A stretch of 64,000 nt of DNA, taken from assembly GCF_025699065.1 (NCBI RefSeq), contig NZ_JAILWF010000004.1:1-64000 (forward strand), read 5' to 3'. A program made the position numbers and the translations under genes. Below the pieces are notes generated by a model. The model was not told the DNA's origin and ran no database searches. It saw only the letters and a program-made list of their open reading frames with translations. The number at the start of each line of letters is the position of its first letter. Positions within the stretch are counted from its first letter, which is position 1. Origin of the DNA: Nitrosarchaeum sp. (GTDB lineage: Archaea > Thermoproteota > Nitrososphaeria > Nitrososphaerales > Nitrosopumilaceae). Below are positions 52,325 through 61,648 of the stretch, one piece after another.

Positions 52325-54424
52325 TTGGGAACCGCCGATCTAAAACTGGGAACTATAGTTTTGCCAAGAAGTGAATCTCCACAGGCAATATCTAGATTAA
52401 CAGAGTTTGAATGGTTTCATAAAATTGATTCGTCAAGTGATCAAGTAACACCTGAAATAGACGATTTGCTATTAGAGGCCCAAAAAACATTCCAATCAAT
52501 TGATGATGTGGTCAAGGGTATGGGAATTCCATTAACAGTGGGAATTATGGAGATACTCTTCAAAGGTACGGTAATCAAGAAAAAAAATTATGAAATTGAT
52601 GAAATTGAACATATGATAAATGATTTGAGAAAAACAACCCCATCAGTTATTGATGAACCTGCTAAGTTATTAGAAGATGCACAAAACACTAGACTTGCCA
52701 TTGAGGAATACAAATCACTCAAGGATACTTTGGAAGTAATTAGAAAAATGAATCTAGATCTTACTGGATTTGGATTAATGAGATATTTCTTTACAAATCT
52801 TTTTGTTATCAATTCTTCAGACTATGAAGAAATTAGTCGATCACTTGAAGGCATTACAATATACAAATATGATTTAGAAAGTAAAGATAAAACTGCACTT
52901 TTAGTAATTTCTGATATTGAAGATTCTGAAAAAGTTTTCAAGATCCTAAGAAGCTTTAATTCCAATTCATTTAAAATTCCAGAGGGATTTCCACAAGTTC
53001 CTAGTGAAGCCTATGCGTTGGCTGAATCCAAAATTAAAGAATTAACCACAAAACAAACTTCAATATCTAAAGAACTTTTAAAATACAAAAAGAAAATTCG
53101 TCAAGATATTCTTGCTATTCATGAAAAAGCATTAGTTGCAAAAGATGTGCTTGAAATGTTAAGAAAACCTGGAGGTACTAAAAATTTTGCAGTAATACAA
53201 GGGTATATTCCAAAAAGAATGGAAACCAAGTTTAAAGATTCTACAAAACAATGGATGTCAATAATTGAGGATGTTACTGATCCAAAGCATGTAGAGGAAT
53301 TACCTACGTTATTTGAAAATAAGAAATTTGTAAGAACTTTTGAAGTGATTACAAAAAGTCAGGGCATTCCAAAGAAGGGAGAACCGGATCCAACTCCTAT
53401 GATTGCACTAATGTGGCCAATTTTTTATGGATTGATGTTTGCAGATATGGGTCACGGATTATTATTAATGGGATTAGGCTTATTATTCAAAGTAAAAGGA
53501 CAGGGTGATTTAGCAAGATGGGGAATGCTCATTGCAATTTCAGGTGCATCAGCTGCAATTGCAGGTGTAGGTACTGGAGAGATGTTTGGATATCATATTT
53601 CTCATATGGGTCCATTTGAAGGGCTTTTAGCAGAAGGAGGAGCACTATATTCAGTTAGTTGGATTGTTGGAATTCTTAGTGTTGCTGAACTTACTTTTGA
53701 TCAAGTAATCAACATTCTCAAAGTTTCATTATTCATTGGAATTGTTCATTTAGTGTGGGCCATGGTTTTGCGAATCAGAAGATTAGCTGCAGAAGGACAT
53801 AAACTTGTAATGTTTACTGAAGCAATTCCAAACATTACACTCTATGGAGGTATTGTTGTTATAATGATGTGTGCTATTGGTTCACAATATGATGTAATGA
53901 ACATGTATTCAAAAGTACATACTGAAGCGGTTCCTTGGGTTACAATATTTCTTGGAGATTGGGCACAGGTTTGGATCGTTACAAGAATTGCAGTTATCAT
54001 TGTTATCGCATCAATGGTATTGATGATGGTTGGAGGTATTTTACATGCAAAGAAACATCCAGAAAGCGGAGGAGATCCTGCAAGTGTTCTCATGGAAGTA
54101 TTACTTGGTAAAACCGTAGAAAGTTTAGCTCATACAATTAGTTATGCTCGACTTGGAATTATGTTACTTGTACATGCTGCATTGTTAATGACAGTAAATA
54201 ATGCATTTGTATCTTTGGGTGGTGCAGAATCTGGTGGAGCTATGGCAATGATTATTGGTGGAAACTTGGGAATTATGATGATTGAAGGGTTGATCGTGTA
54301 TATTCAGTCACTCAGATTGCATCTGTATGAATTCTTTACAAAATGGTATGTAGGCGGTTCTCAACCATTCAGACAAATTAGACCAGAATTAATTTACAAC
54401 CAATTTATTTGGAAGAAAAAATAA
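52325..54424 (+). CDS. atpI: A-type ATP synthase subunit I (a subunit, proton channel)
   Basis: A 699-residue subunit. The cytoplasmic N-terminal half (~1-350) is helical. The C-terminal half has about seven to eight membrane helices, including the ion-path helix VESLAHTISYARLGIMLLVHAALL with its Arg. The start is TTG 52325 behind AGGA; no better ATG is in frame. It diverges from atpE across 92 bp. Confidence 0.95.
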   Translation: MGTADLKLGTIVLPRSESPQAISRLTEFEWFHKIDSSSDQVTPEIDDLLLEAQKTFQSIDDVVKGMGIPLTVGIMEILFKGTVIKKKNYEIDEIEHMINDLRKTTPSVIDEPAKLLEDAQNTRLAIEEYKSLKDTLEVIRKMNLDLTGFGLMRYFFTNLFVINSSDYEEISRSLEGITIYKYDLESKDKTALLVISDIEDSEKVFKILRSFNSNSFKIPEGFPQVPSEAYALAESKIKELTTKQTSISKELLKYKKKIRQDILAIHEKALVAKDVLEMLRKPGGTKNFAVIQGYIPKRMETKFKDSTKQWMSIIEDVTDPKHVEELPTLFENKKFVRTFEVITKSQGIPKKGEPDPTPMIALMWPIFYGLMFADMGHGLLLMGLGLLFKVKGQGDLARWGMLIAISGASAAIAGVGTGEMFGYHISHMGPFEGLLAEGGALYSVSWIVGILSVAELTFDQVINILKVSLFIGIVHLVWAMVLRIRRLAAEGHKLVMFTEAIPNITLYGGIVVIMMCAIGSQYDVMNMYSKVHTEAVPWVTIFLGDWAQVWIVTRIAVIIVIASMVLMMVGGILHAKKHPESGGDPASVLMEVLLGKTVESLAHTISYARLGIMLLVHAALLMTVNNAFVSLGGAESGGAMAMIIGGNLGIMMIEGLIVYIQSLRLHLYEFFTKWYVGGSQPFRQIRPELIYNQFIWKKK

Positions 54425-54460
54425 ATTTTTGATTTAAAATAATCTTAGAGTTTAAAATTA

Positions 54461-55237
54461 TTATTTTTCAATGGGTAATTCTGGTTTATTACCCCATTCT
54501 CCCCAAGAACCAAGATATACACGTACTTTATCAAATCCTAGTTTTTTTAAAGCAAGAAAAGAATTTGCTGCCCTATATGCGCCTTGACAATAAGTAATAA
54601 TTTCTGAATCCTTTGGGAAATCATAAAGTTTTGACAGTTCTGAATTAGTCTTAAAGGTACCATCTTTTTCGATATTTTCATTCCAATCGATATTGATTGA
54701 GTTTGGGATGTGTCCAGATTGAGCAGCTCTAATTACACTTCCAGTATATTCTCCTGTAGAGCGAGCATCAATAATTTTTACATTATTTAGATTATCTCTG
54801 ATATATTCAAATCCAGAAATTATATCGGGGTTAATCTTTCCTGTAAATTTGGATGGCTTGAATCCATTTGGTTTTGCTTCAAGTGGTAGATTTTCTTTTT
54901 TCCATTTTGTTATTCCGCCATCTAACATGGAGACGTTTTGATGCGAAAAATAAAGTAACATCCAAACACCTCTAGCTGCAAGCATTCCAGAAACAGTATC
55001 ATAAAAGATCACTTTTTTTTCAGAAGTAACTCCAAGAAAGGAAAGAAGGCTTTGAGTTTGACTGTCAAAATTTTCAATTCCTTCTTTTGTCGTATCTATC
55101 CAATGAAATGCAAACAGATCTAAATTTACAGCATTTGGAATATGACCCTCAGAATATTCCTTAAATGAACGAGTATCCACTATTATGACATTAGGATCAT
55201 TTAGAATTGAGTTAAGGTCAGATGTGGAAATTAACAT
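54461..55237 (-). CDS. Sulfurtransferase with two rhodanese domains
   Basis: A 258-residue thiosulfate/3-mercaptopyruvate sulfurtransferase. The N-terminal rhodanese (~1-120; VIIVDTRSFKEYSEGHIPNAVNLD) is inactive, as usual. The C-terminal one (~140-255) has the active Cys in ITYCQGAYRA. It moves sulfane sulfur; the loop QGAYR differs from both classical rhodanese and MST loops, so the donor is uncertain. Confidence 0.93.
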   Translation of the reverse strand: MLISTSDLNSILNDPNVIIVDTRSFKEYSEGHIPNAVNLDLFAFHWIDTTKEGIENFDSQTQSLLSFLGVTSEKKVIFYDTVSGMLAARGVWMLLYFSHQNVSMLDGGITKWKKENLPLEAKPNGFKPSKFTGKINPDIISGFEYIRDNLNNVKIIDARSTGEYTGSVIRAAQSGHIPNSINIDWNENIEKDGTFKTNSELSKLYDFPKDSEIITYCQGAYRAANSFLALKKLGFDKVRVYLGSWGEWGNKPELPIEK

Positions 55238-55309
55238 GATTTGGATAAAATGATCAAATCTAAATTGATTTGTATTGAATAATAAAAATAAAAGAAAAAG
55301 GAAGTTTCC

Positions 55310-56872
55310 TTATTCGTTTACGTATGCTCTTTCTCCATGCTGTGCCAAATCAAGACCGATCTCCTCTTCTTTTGGAGTGACCCTGATTCCACCTGGCCAA
55401 ACGGCATCCATTATTTTGAGAATTACAATCGTAACACCAAATGCATAACCTACTGAGATTGCTGCACCGATGATGCTAATTGCTTGCTGTTCCATTCCTT
55501 CTGCAGTACCAGTCCAAGCACCAATACCGTCACCGGTATCCCAGATGTGTGGACTAGCTAATGTACCAGTCAAAATTGCACCGGTAAGACCACCCATTCC
55601 GTGTACTCCCCATACATCTAATGCGTCGTCCCATTTACGTGCGTTTTTGAATGTTACAGCTGCATAACAAACTGTACCAGCAGCAATACCGATTATAATT
55701 GAAGCCATTGGACCTACCCAACCTGAAGCTGGAGTGATAGCTACTAAACCTGCTACTGCACCTGATGCAGCTCCTACAATACTTGGTTTTCCTGTATGTG
55801 CCCATGACATCAAGACCCAAGTAAGAGCAGCCATACCTGTTGCAGTATTTGTAACTGTCCATGCGCTTACGGTAATGCCGTCTACCATTACTTCACTTCC
55901 TGCGTTAAAACCAAACCATCCAAACCAGAGTATTCCTGCTCCGAGGACTACCATTGGAATGTTGTGTGGTTCCATTGGCACTTTACCATATCCAAGTCTT
56001 CTGCCAAGGATTAAGGCGCCTGCCAATGCAGAGAATCCAGAAGTAATGTGTACTACAGTACCACCAGCAAAGTCTAATGCAAACGATGGAGATAAGTCAG
56101 GATTAAGATCTAATGCGCCTCCTCCGATATAACCACCTCCCCAAACCCAGTGTGCAACTGGATCATAAACGAAGGTAGCCCATAGGAGTATGAAGATTAT
56201 CAATGCGCTGAACTTAATTCTATCAATTAATCCACCAATAATTAGAATTGGTGTGATAATTGCGAATGTTGCTTGGAACATTGCGAATAATTGATGAGGT
56301 ACAGTACCTGGCCAACCTTGACTACATTGATCGGCTTCCACCATCGCATTCATCTGGTAAGCTGCTGACCATGTGTCTGCACATGGACCTGCTTCACCTA
56401 ATGGTGCATAGTGAGAGACTTCATTGAAGCCAACATATTGAAGTGAGCCCATGAACATGTTTGCATCACTATCAATTGGACCAAATGCTAGAGAATATCC
56501 CCATAGAACCCATTGTACTGAGATAAGTCCCATAACAATTATGGTCATACCAAGTACGTTGACGACGTTCTTTGATCTGGCTAATCCGCCATAAAAGAAG
56601 CCGACTCCGGGCGACATGAAGAGTACCAATGAAGTAGCTGTTAGTATCCATGCTGTATCACCTGTATCAATTCTACAGGGCATCATGTTACCTTCGCCAT
56701 CATCATACCAACATTCGTTAGGATTACCAGTGTAGATTCCACTAGTTCCTGCAACGTATCCGTCCATACCATCATTAACATTTTGTGCGAATGCTTGTGA
56801 CATTGCACCTGCTGCTGTAATGGCTACTGCGGCCACAAGTAATAGAGCATACTTGTGGTTCCTAGAATTCAT
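55310..56872 (-). CDS. amt: Ammonium transporter Amt
   Basis: A 520-residue Amt/Rh transporter with a signal peptide (ALLLVAAVAITAAGAMSQAFA) and eleven membrane helices. Family features include FFYGGLARSKNVVNVLGMTI, DFAGGTVVHITSGFSALAGAL and WGVHGMGGLTGAILTG with its pore His. It brings in ammonium for oxidation and assimilation. A putative regulator gene diverges from it, and no GlnK gene is adjacent in this window. Confidence 0.97.
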   Translation of the reverse strand: MNSRNHKYALLLVAAVAITAAGAMSQAFAQNVNDGMDGYVAGTSGIYTGNPNECWYDDGEGNMMPCRIDTGDTAWILTATSLVLFMSPGVGFFYGGLARSKNVVNVLGMTIIVMGLISVQWVLWGYSLAFGPIDSDANMFMGSLQYVGFNEVSHYAPLGEAGPCADTWSAAYQMNAMVEADQCSQGWPGTVPHQLFAMFQATFAIITPILIIGGLIDRIKFSALIIFILLWATFVYDPVAHWVWGGGYIGGGALDLNPDLSPSFALDFAGGTVVHITSGFSALAGALILGRRLGYGKVPMEPHNIPMVVLGAGILWFGWFGFNAGSEVMVDGITVSAWTVTNTATGMAALTWVLMSWAHTGKPSIVGAASGAVAGLVAITPASGWVGPMASIIIGIAAGTVCYAAVTFKNARKWDDALDVWGVHGMGGLTGAILTGTLASPHIWDTGDGIGAWTGTAEGMEQQAISIIGAAISVGYAFGVTIVILKIMDAVWPGGIRVTPKEEEIGLDLAQHGERAYVNE

Positions 56873-56911
56873 TAAATTAATCGAAATTGAAAATTATTTA
56901 AGCATTGAAGA

Positions 56912-56935
56912 TGTAAAAACTTGTAAAAATGTAAA
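56912..56935. promoter_or_regulatory. Three TGTAAA repeats upstream of amt
   Basis: TGTAAA occurs at 56912, 56922 and 56930 (the first two extend to TGTAAAAA, exactly one helical turn apart). They lie just upstream of a TATA-like box at 56892-56901 that is 20-30 nt from the amt start. Candidate regulator site. Confidence 0.45.
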
Positions 56936-57000
56936 TTATTATATTTTAGTATATTCTGATATTATCATAGAAAATGAATATTATGTCATTTGGTGATTAA

Positions 57001-57666
57001 ATGAAGAAAACAGGTACAAAACTATCAATTTTTGATACTTTCAAGACAAAAGATGAGGAATTAACAGGGGAAGCAAATAGACAAAGATCAATTATTGCAA
57101 TATTGGCAAGTAATGCCAATCCAGCGGAGAGAACAAGAACAGGGATTTCTCAGAGAATTGCAAAGATTCATGGGATTGCATGGAAAAATATCTATTCTGG
57201 AATTTTTCGAGATCTAGATGAAATTTTGATCCCAATGGGAATTGCTGAAGAAGATGGGAGATTACCTATGAAACGAGGCCCAAAGGCTCTTCAAGAAAAA
57301 GGTATTCCATATTATCATTTAACAAAAAAAGGGATACTTGTAGCATTATCGTTAAGCAATGTTGGAAATAAAGACAGATTGTTAGAAAAATTTTTTTCAC
57401 AGTCAGATTCAAAGGAGAAAAATTATGAAGGAATTATTAAAAATCTATCAAAGACCAGCCCAAATTTTACTTATTCTATTTTTCAAAAATATGTAAAGGC
57501 ATTTTGTGATAATAAAATTAAAGACTTGCTTCCCTTTGAACTCTCAAAACTAAAGGAGATTTCTGACGAGTCTTTATTGATTCAAAAGGAGATTTTAGAG
57601 ACGTTTTTGAATCTACCAAAGCAGGATAAAGAAGAAACTATTAGTTTTCTTAATAAAATTACTTAA
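57001..57666 (+). CDS. Putative winged-helix regulator divergent from amt
   Basis: A 221-residue soluble protein. The N-terminal ~120 residues look like a winged helix with an extended loop (RTGISQRIAKIHGIAWKNIYSGIFRDLDEILIPMGIAEEDG ... YYHLTKKGILVAL). The C-terminal ~100 residues are helical. No family is recognised. By position it is a candidate regulator of amt. Confidence 0.65.
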   Translation: MKKTGTKLSIFDTFKTKDEELTGEANRQRSIIAILASNANPAERTRTGISQRIAKIHGIAWKNIYSGIFRDLDEILIPMGIAEEDGRLPMKRGPKALQEKGIPYYHLTKKGILVALSLSNVGNKDRLLEKFFSQSDSKEKNYEGIIKNLSKTSPNFTYSIFQKYVKAFCDNKIKDLLPFELSKLKEISDESLLIQKEILETFLNLPKQDKEETISFLNKIT

Positions 57667-57730
57667 AATATCAGGCTTTTAGGAACGGATCGCCAAACAT
57701 TAAAATCCGCATCTATTGAAATTTACCTAA

Positions 57731-58768
57731 ATGGGTGGAGCAAAAAATGTCTATGCATCTGTAAAATCATATAGTAAACGAGGTAAATTATTAAAAAAAT
57801 CTGATTTTCAAACGTTAGCAGAATCAAGGGATCTTGATGAATTAATGACTAGAATCAAAAATACAATTTATGGAGATTCTATTTCAGAGGTACAAAAACC
57901 ATATACATCACAAGGTATTGAATCTGCACTAAGAAGTCATTTAGCAGATACACATTATTCAATTGCAAAAACATCAGGAAATTCAGGTGTTTTAGATGCA
58001 TATTATATGAAATTCATTGTTTCAAATTTAAAATCAATTTTAAAAGGAAAAGCTTTAGGGAAACCTCAAGAAGAAATTGAAACTCACGTAAATCTTCATG
58101 CTGAAGAATTAATCAAACAAAGAGATGTTGTCATTAAAGCATTAGTTTCAAAAGATTTGGAAGAGGCAGTTGCAAGCTTGAATTCAGTACAATTTGGGGA
58201 AGAAATTGCAAAGGCTGCAGCTTTATACAGTGAAAGAAAAAATGTCCAGATTTTTGATACGTATTTTGATAAAATTTTAATTCAGCATTTAGCTGGTGCT
58301 ATGAAAAATTATGCAGACAAAGATGCTACAAAATTGGTTGGAATGGATGTAGATTTTTACAATATTCTAAGTGTAATTAGAGGAAAATTCTGGGGATTAA
58401 AAGAAGAACAAATTCAAGATCTTATTGTTGCTCAAACTCCTACTGCAAAAGAACTACTTGGAAGAATGATTGCAGCTGCAACAATTAAAGATGCATTTAA
58501 TGAATTATCCAACACAAAATACAAAACTCTGATCCCTCAAACTGAAAAAGAACTTGATGCTATTGCTGAATTTGAAAGGGCGTTTGAAATGGCAATTTAC
58601 CAAACAGCCATAAGATCTTTCACAAAAATGTTTAGTTTTGCAACAATCGTGGGAATTACTAAACTAACGGCATTTGAAGTTAGAAATTTAGCAGCTATTG
58701 CATTTGCAGTTGAACAAAAAATACCAACTGAAATTACCATGTCAAAGTTAATTTTGGAAGTAGAATAG
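57731..58768 (+). CDS. atpC: A-type ATP synthase subunit C
   Basis: A 345-residue AC39/V-ATPase d-type subunit that caps the rotor and joins stalk D to the c-ring. It is all-helical, with YASVKSYSKRGKLLKKSDFQTLAESRDLDELM and NILSVIRGKFWGLKEEQIQDLI. It sits 3.3 kb from atpI on the same strand, separate from the E-A-B-D run. Confidence 0.93.
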   Translation: MGGAKNVYASVKSYSKRGKLLKKSDFQTLAESRDLDELMTRIKNTIYGDSISEVQKPYTSQGIESALRSHLADTHYSIAKTSGNSGVLDAYYMKFIVSNLKSILKGKALGKPQEEIETHVNLHAEELIKQRDVVIKALVSKDLEEAVASLNSVQFGEEIAKAAALYSERKNVQIFDTYFDKILIQHLAGAMKNYADKDATKLVGMDVDFYNILSVIRGKFWGLKEEQIQDLIVAQTPTAKELLGRMIAAATIKDAFNELSNTKYKTLIPQTEKELDAIAEFERAFEMAIYQTAIRSFTKMFSFATIVGITKLTAFEVRNLAAIAFAVEQKIPTEITMSKLILEVE

Positions 58769-58778
58769 AATTTTTAAA

Positions 58779-59015
58779 ATGATCAGATTTCCAAAGAAAA
58801 AAACTGAAATTACTACAGAGATTGTGACTAATACTATTTGGGTCAGCACATTTTTAGCCATGATTTTATCATTGCCTCCTTTAGGACTATTTCTTGGCAT
58901 TTATTTTCTAACAGGAAATATCATAGTAGGTGCAATTCTAGGCTTTGGAACCCATTTTATCATATTAGCATTCTCTACTAAAATTTCAAAGTTATTGACC
59001 AAAGTGATGAGCTAA
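58779..59015 (+). CDS. Small two-helix membrane protein (78 aa)
   Basis: A 78-residue protein with a basic N-terminus (IRFPKKKTEITTEI), two or three hydrophobic helices (~20-45 and ~46-68) and a lysine-containing end. It starts 10 bases after atpC and is likely co-transcribed. It is not an ATPase subunit I recognise. Confidence 0.65.
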   Translation: MIRFPKKKTEITTEIVTNTIWVSTFLAMILSLPPLGLFLGIYFLTGNIIVGAILGFGTHFIILAFSTKISKLLTKVMS

Positions 59016-59047
59016 TCTATAAAGATGAATTTGTTAAGTGATTTATC

Positions 59048-59692
59048 ATGATGGGAGATAGAGACTATAGAAGTATTATAAAAAATGCTGTCGATTCTAT
59101 TGGAAGAGAATTAGAGACTGAAATAGACGCTAAAGACATTAAAACCATTCATCTAAAAGAAGTGGTCCAATGTTTAAGACGCTCATATTATGATAGAATT
59201 GAACCTAAAGAGGTAGAAAGACGGGGTTTTAATGATCTCCTTTCTGGTCTACTTCGAAAATTACAATATGGCAGTGATCCAAAAGAATTCTCTATTGAAG
59301 ATATTAAGCTAAGAGGTCATGCAGATATGATTGCAGATAATTCAATTATTTTATTTCGACCGACAAATGTTAGTTTAGAATCACCTCTGGCAAATGACTT
59401 ACTTTATCTCAATGCTTGCATGTGGATTTATGATAAAACAGATGGAGTGATTATTTACATTACTGGAGATAGAGAAGAGATTATGTTTTCGTTAACTCGT
59501 GATAAAAAAATGTTTGAAGAAATTATTAGAAGAGTAAGAGTTCTAAATGATCTTCTTAAAGAACAAAAGACTCCAATTTTAGAACCATCTTCAGACTGTA
59601 TGGAATGCCAATACTATCAAAGATGTTTTATCACAAAGAAAAACACCAAACAGATATCATTAGCAGAAATGCTAGGTTTGGGTAAAGATTAG
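59048..59692 (+). CDS. Cas4-like iron-sulfur protein with degenerate nuclease site
   Basis: A 214-residue PD-(D/E)XK-fold protein of the Cas4/RecB type. One Cys near the N-terminus (VVQCLRRSYYDR) and a C-terminal CMECQYYQRC give the four-Cys Fe-S pattern. The GHADMI Asp is kept, but the following strand, which should carry ExK, reads IILFRPTN, and the usual Gln-Tyr motif is LNACMWIY. A catalytic role is therefore doubtful. No CRISPR array or other cas gene is in the window. Confidence 0.7.
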   Translation: MMGDRDYRSIIKNAVDSIGRELETEIDAKDIKTIHLKEVVQCLRRSYYDRIEPKEVERRGFNDLLSGLLRKLQYGSDPKEFSIEDIKLRGHADMIADNSIILFRPTNVSLESPLANDLLYLNACMWIYDKTDGVIIYITGDREEIMFSLTRDKKMFEEIIRRVRVLNDLLKEQKTPILEPSSDCMECQYYQRCFITKKNTKQISLAEMLGLGKD

Positions 59693-59734
59693 TTAGATAA
59701 ATGAAAAATATTGTAAAGGAATAATTTCCTTTGA

Positions 59735-59845
59735 TTAGTCCAGTGGTTCAGGATGTCCTTTACCACGAAGTGCAAAACACACTACTGCGAGTGCAATTGC
59801 TACTCCTACTGCTGAGCCAAATGCGGCCATTCCTGCTTCTGCCAT
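59735..59845 (-). CDS. 36-aa single-helix membrane protein
   Basis: ATG 59845 to TAA 59735. The product is one Gly/Ala/Val-rich membrane helix (MAAFGSAVGVAIALAVVCFALR) with a short polar tail GKGHPEPLD. A good TATA box lies 25 nt before the ATG. It may be a small subunit of a membrane complex (inference). Confidence 0.65.
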   Translation of the reverse strand: MAEAGMAAFGSAVGVAIALAVVCFALRGKGHPEPLD

Positions 59846-59869
59846 TTAATGAAAAACTACTTCAGGGGC

Positions 59870-59877
59870 TTTTATAA
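59870..59877 (-). promoter_or_regulatory. TATA-like box of the 36-aa membrane protein
   Basis: The minus strand reads TTATAAAA, ending 24 nt before ATG 59845, as for a leaderless transcript. Confidence 0.55.
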
Positions 59878-59957
59878 TTTTGCCAATATTTTTTATCTAA
59901 AAACAAATTATCATAATTTTTAGTTTTTATGATACTATATAGTGATTTTGGTTTTAT

Positions 59958-60536
59958 TTATTTTTCAAATTCAAAATGAAGTGTATTTTCTTGTCCGCTA
60001 GTCATTGAACTAAGATTATAGAAGACAGTTCCAGTAACTCGCCATTTTGCAGTATCACTTTCTAGATCAGACCATAACTTGGGAGTGTTACCTGTATTTT
60101 TCAATTGTATTTTATCTTTTAAAATTATCGAGTTTTCAGCTAGAAGTACATAGTAATCAGATCCAAATTCCACCATTCCTTCTGGTCTACTTCCAATTTG
60201 ACCCCCTGAGATTTGTTCTACGTTAGAATATCCAGTTTCAAATAACTGATAATCCATAACTTGTACAATTACAGAATTGGAATTTGGGTTGTTAATCTTA
60301 AATGATATTTCAATTGTAGCCCCCCTAGGAGTAACTTCTTTTATTGAGATATCATTTAGTTCAACATTTAGTGATTGTATTTGAGATGAGATTGGTTCTT
60401 GTGATACATCAGATTTTATTTCTTGATTGGTATTTTCTGGTGAATTTATAACAGATGATGAACCTGATAGAAGAATCATGCCCAAAGCTGCTGCTAAAGC
60501 AATAACGGCTACAAAAACAAAGATTTTAGAATTCAG
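59958..60536 (-). CDS. Membrane-anchored LEA14/WHy-like protein (non-canonical start)
   Basis: The outer domain (~60-192) is a LEA14/WHy-type beta fold (LNDISIKEVTPRGATIEISFKINNPNSNSVIVQVMDYQLFETG). The first usual start, TTG 60485, would cut through a clear membrane anchor. The frame upstream reads NSKIFVFVAVIALAAALGMILL back to a stop at 60546-60548, with no ATG, GTG or TTG. CTG 60536 is the most plausible start. Function unknown; such domains bind lipids or proteins at the envelope. Confidence 0.6.
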   Translation of the reverse strand: MNSKIFVFVAVIALAAALGMILLSGSSSVINSPENTNQEIKSDVSQEPISSQIQSLNVELNDISIKEVTPRGATIEISFKINNPNSNSVIVQVMDYQLFETGYSNVEQISGGQIGSRPEGMVEFGSDYYVLLAENSIILKDKIQLKNTGNTPKLWSDLESDTAKWRVTGTVFYNLSSMTSGQENTLHFEFEK

Positions 60537-60607
60537 TAAATTTACTTAATTTTTACATATCTTAAATGTTGAGATAGTTATTATAATATTAAAGAGTAAA
60601 ATGAATC

Positions 60608-60964
60608 ATGCAATATTTCCAAGCAGTCCAACAGGGAAAACAAAGAGCAAGTAAATCTCAAATGAAAATGTTTGATGTTGCAGGATTTGGAATGTTAACG
60701 CTGACTACAAAAAAAATTAATGGTGAGTTTTTTCCTGTCGGAGAGGAAGATTTTGTAGCAGTAATTAATTCACCTGAGGGATATGTTACAATAATTGCAG
60801 ATAAGGATGGATTTACTAAGGCTCAATCAAAAGCAGTAGATAAAAATGAAGCACTGATAATTTACAATAAATTAAGAGAGTCTGGAATTCCAGAATATCC
60901 TGAAAATAAGATTCAGATTTGGTCAGAAAGTCGTCCAACCATACAAAACGAGATTTTAGAATAA
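60608..60964 (+). CDS. Hypothetical protein (118 aa)
   Basis: A 118-residue soluble alpha/beta protein with no signal peptide (MQYFQAVQQGKQRASKSQMKMFDVAGFG...). Segments FVAVINSPEGYVTIIADKDGF and DKNEALIIYNKLRESGIPEYP look like a small globular domain. No family recognised. It ends against the convergent pyrH gene. Confidence 0.7.
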   Translation: MQYFQAVQQGKQRASKSQMKMFDVAGFGMLTLTTKKINGEFFPVGEEDFVAVINSPEGYVTIIADKDGFTKAQSKAVDKNEALIIYNKLRESGIPEYPENKIQIWSESRPTIQNEILE

Positions 60965-61648
60965 CTATTTTGATTGGAGGATTATTTCTGTTCCTACCTC
61001 TCCACCTTTGATTGCTTTTTCAAGTGTTTTGAGATCGGCTTTAATAATTCGTGTTTTAATTTTAGAGCGTTCGATTATTTTTAGAGCTACTATATCCATC
61101 AAATCATAGCCTCCTGCAACTGAATCTTCATGAACTAACATATTTTTTAAATTCTTAAGTTCGATTCGTTTGAATTTTTTTGCATTTTTGAATTTGTTAG
61201 GGTCCATATCATAAACACCGTCAACATCAGTAGCATTAAGAAATTGTTCTGCGTTGATTTTTTCTGCAATAAGAGCTGCGGTACCATTGGTACTTTGTCC
61301 AGGATGTAAACCGCCTGTAACTACAATTAATCCATCATCAACTGCATGTCTAACTTCTTGTAATGTTGTTGGTGGGTGCGAATATGCTTTATTTTTTAAG
61401 GCATAAATCAATAGTTTTGCATTTAATCTAGAAATTTCAATTCCAAGTTCATCTAAAGTAGATTCATCAGCTCCAGAAGATCTTGCATGAGTAATGTAAT
61501 GTCTTGCAATATTTCCTCCACCTGCAACAATTATCGGTTGACATATCTTACTAATTTTGACTAGAAATGAAGCATAATCCTTGAGTACTTTTGCATTATC
61601 CATACCAAAAATTCGTCCTGAAAGTTTTATGACAATTCTTTTTTTCAT
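60965..61648 (-). CDS. pyrH: UMP kinase (archaeal PyrH)
   Basis: A 227-residue amino-acid-kinase-fold UMP kinase. It has KLSGRIFG at the N-terminus, [32 protein letters not shown] and [14 protein letters not shown]. It makes UDP. Its start overlaps the HD-protein stop by one base, and it ends the tmk-HD-pyrH operon. Confidence 0.95.
   Translation of the reverse strand: MKKRIVIKLSGRIFGMDNAKVLKDYASFLVKISKICQPIIVAGGGNIARHYITHARSSGADESTLDELGIEISRLNAKLLIYALKNKAYSHPPTTLQEVRHAVDDGLIVVTGGLHPGQSTNGTAALIAEKINAEQFLNATDVDGVYDMDPNKFKNAKKFKRIELKNLKNMLVHEDSVAGGYDLMDIVALKIIERSKIKTRIIKADLKTLEKAIKGGEVGTEIILQSK

Noticed and set aside
55734-56132. Plus-strand 132-codon ORF inside amt
   Set aside because: Antisense shadow of a strongly conserved transporter gene.
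58779-59015. ATP synthase subunit F after atpC
   Set aside because: The product is a hydrophobic membrane protein with none of the soluble subunit F motifs.
59048-59692. Active CRISPR-associated Cas4
   Set aside because: No cas1, cas2 or array in the window, and the ExK motif is missing.
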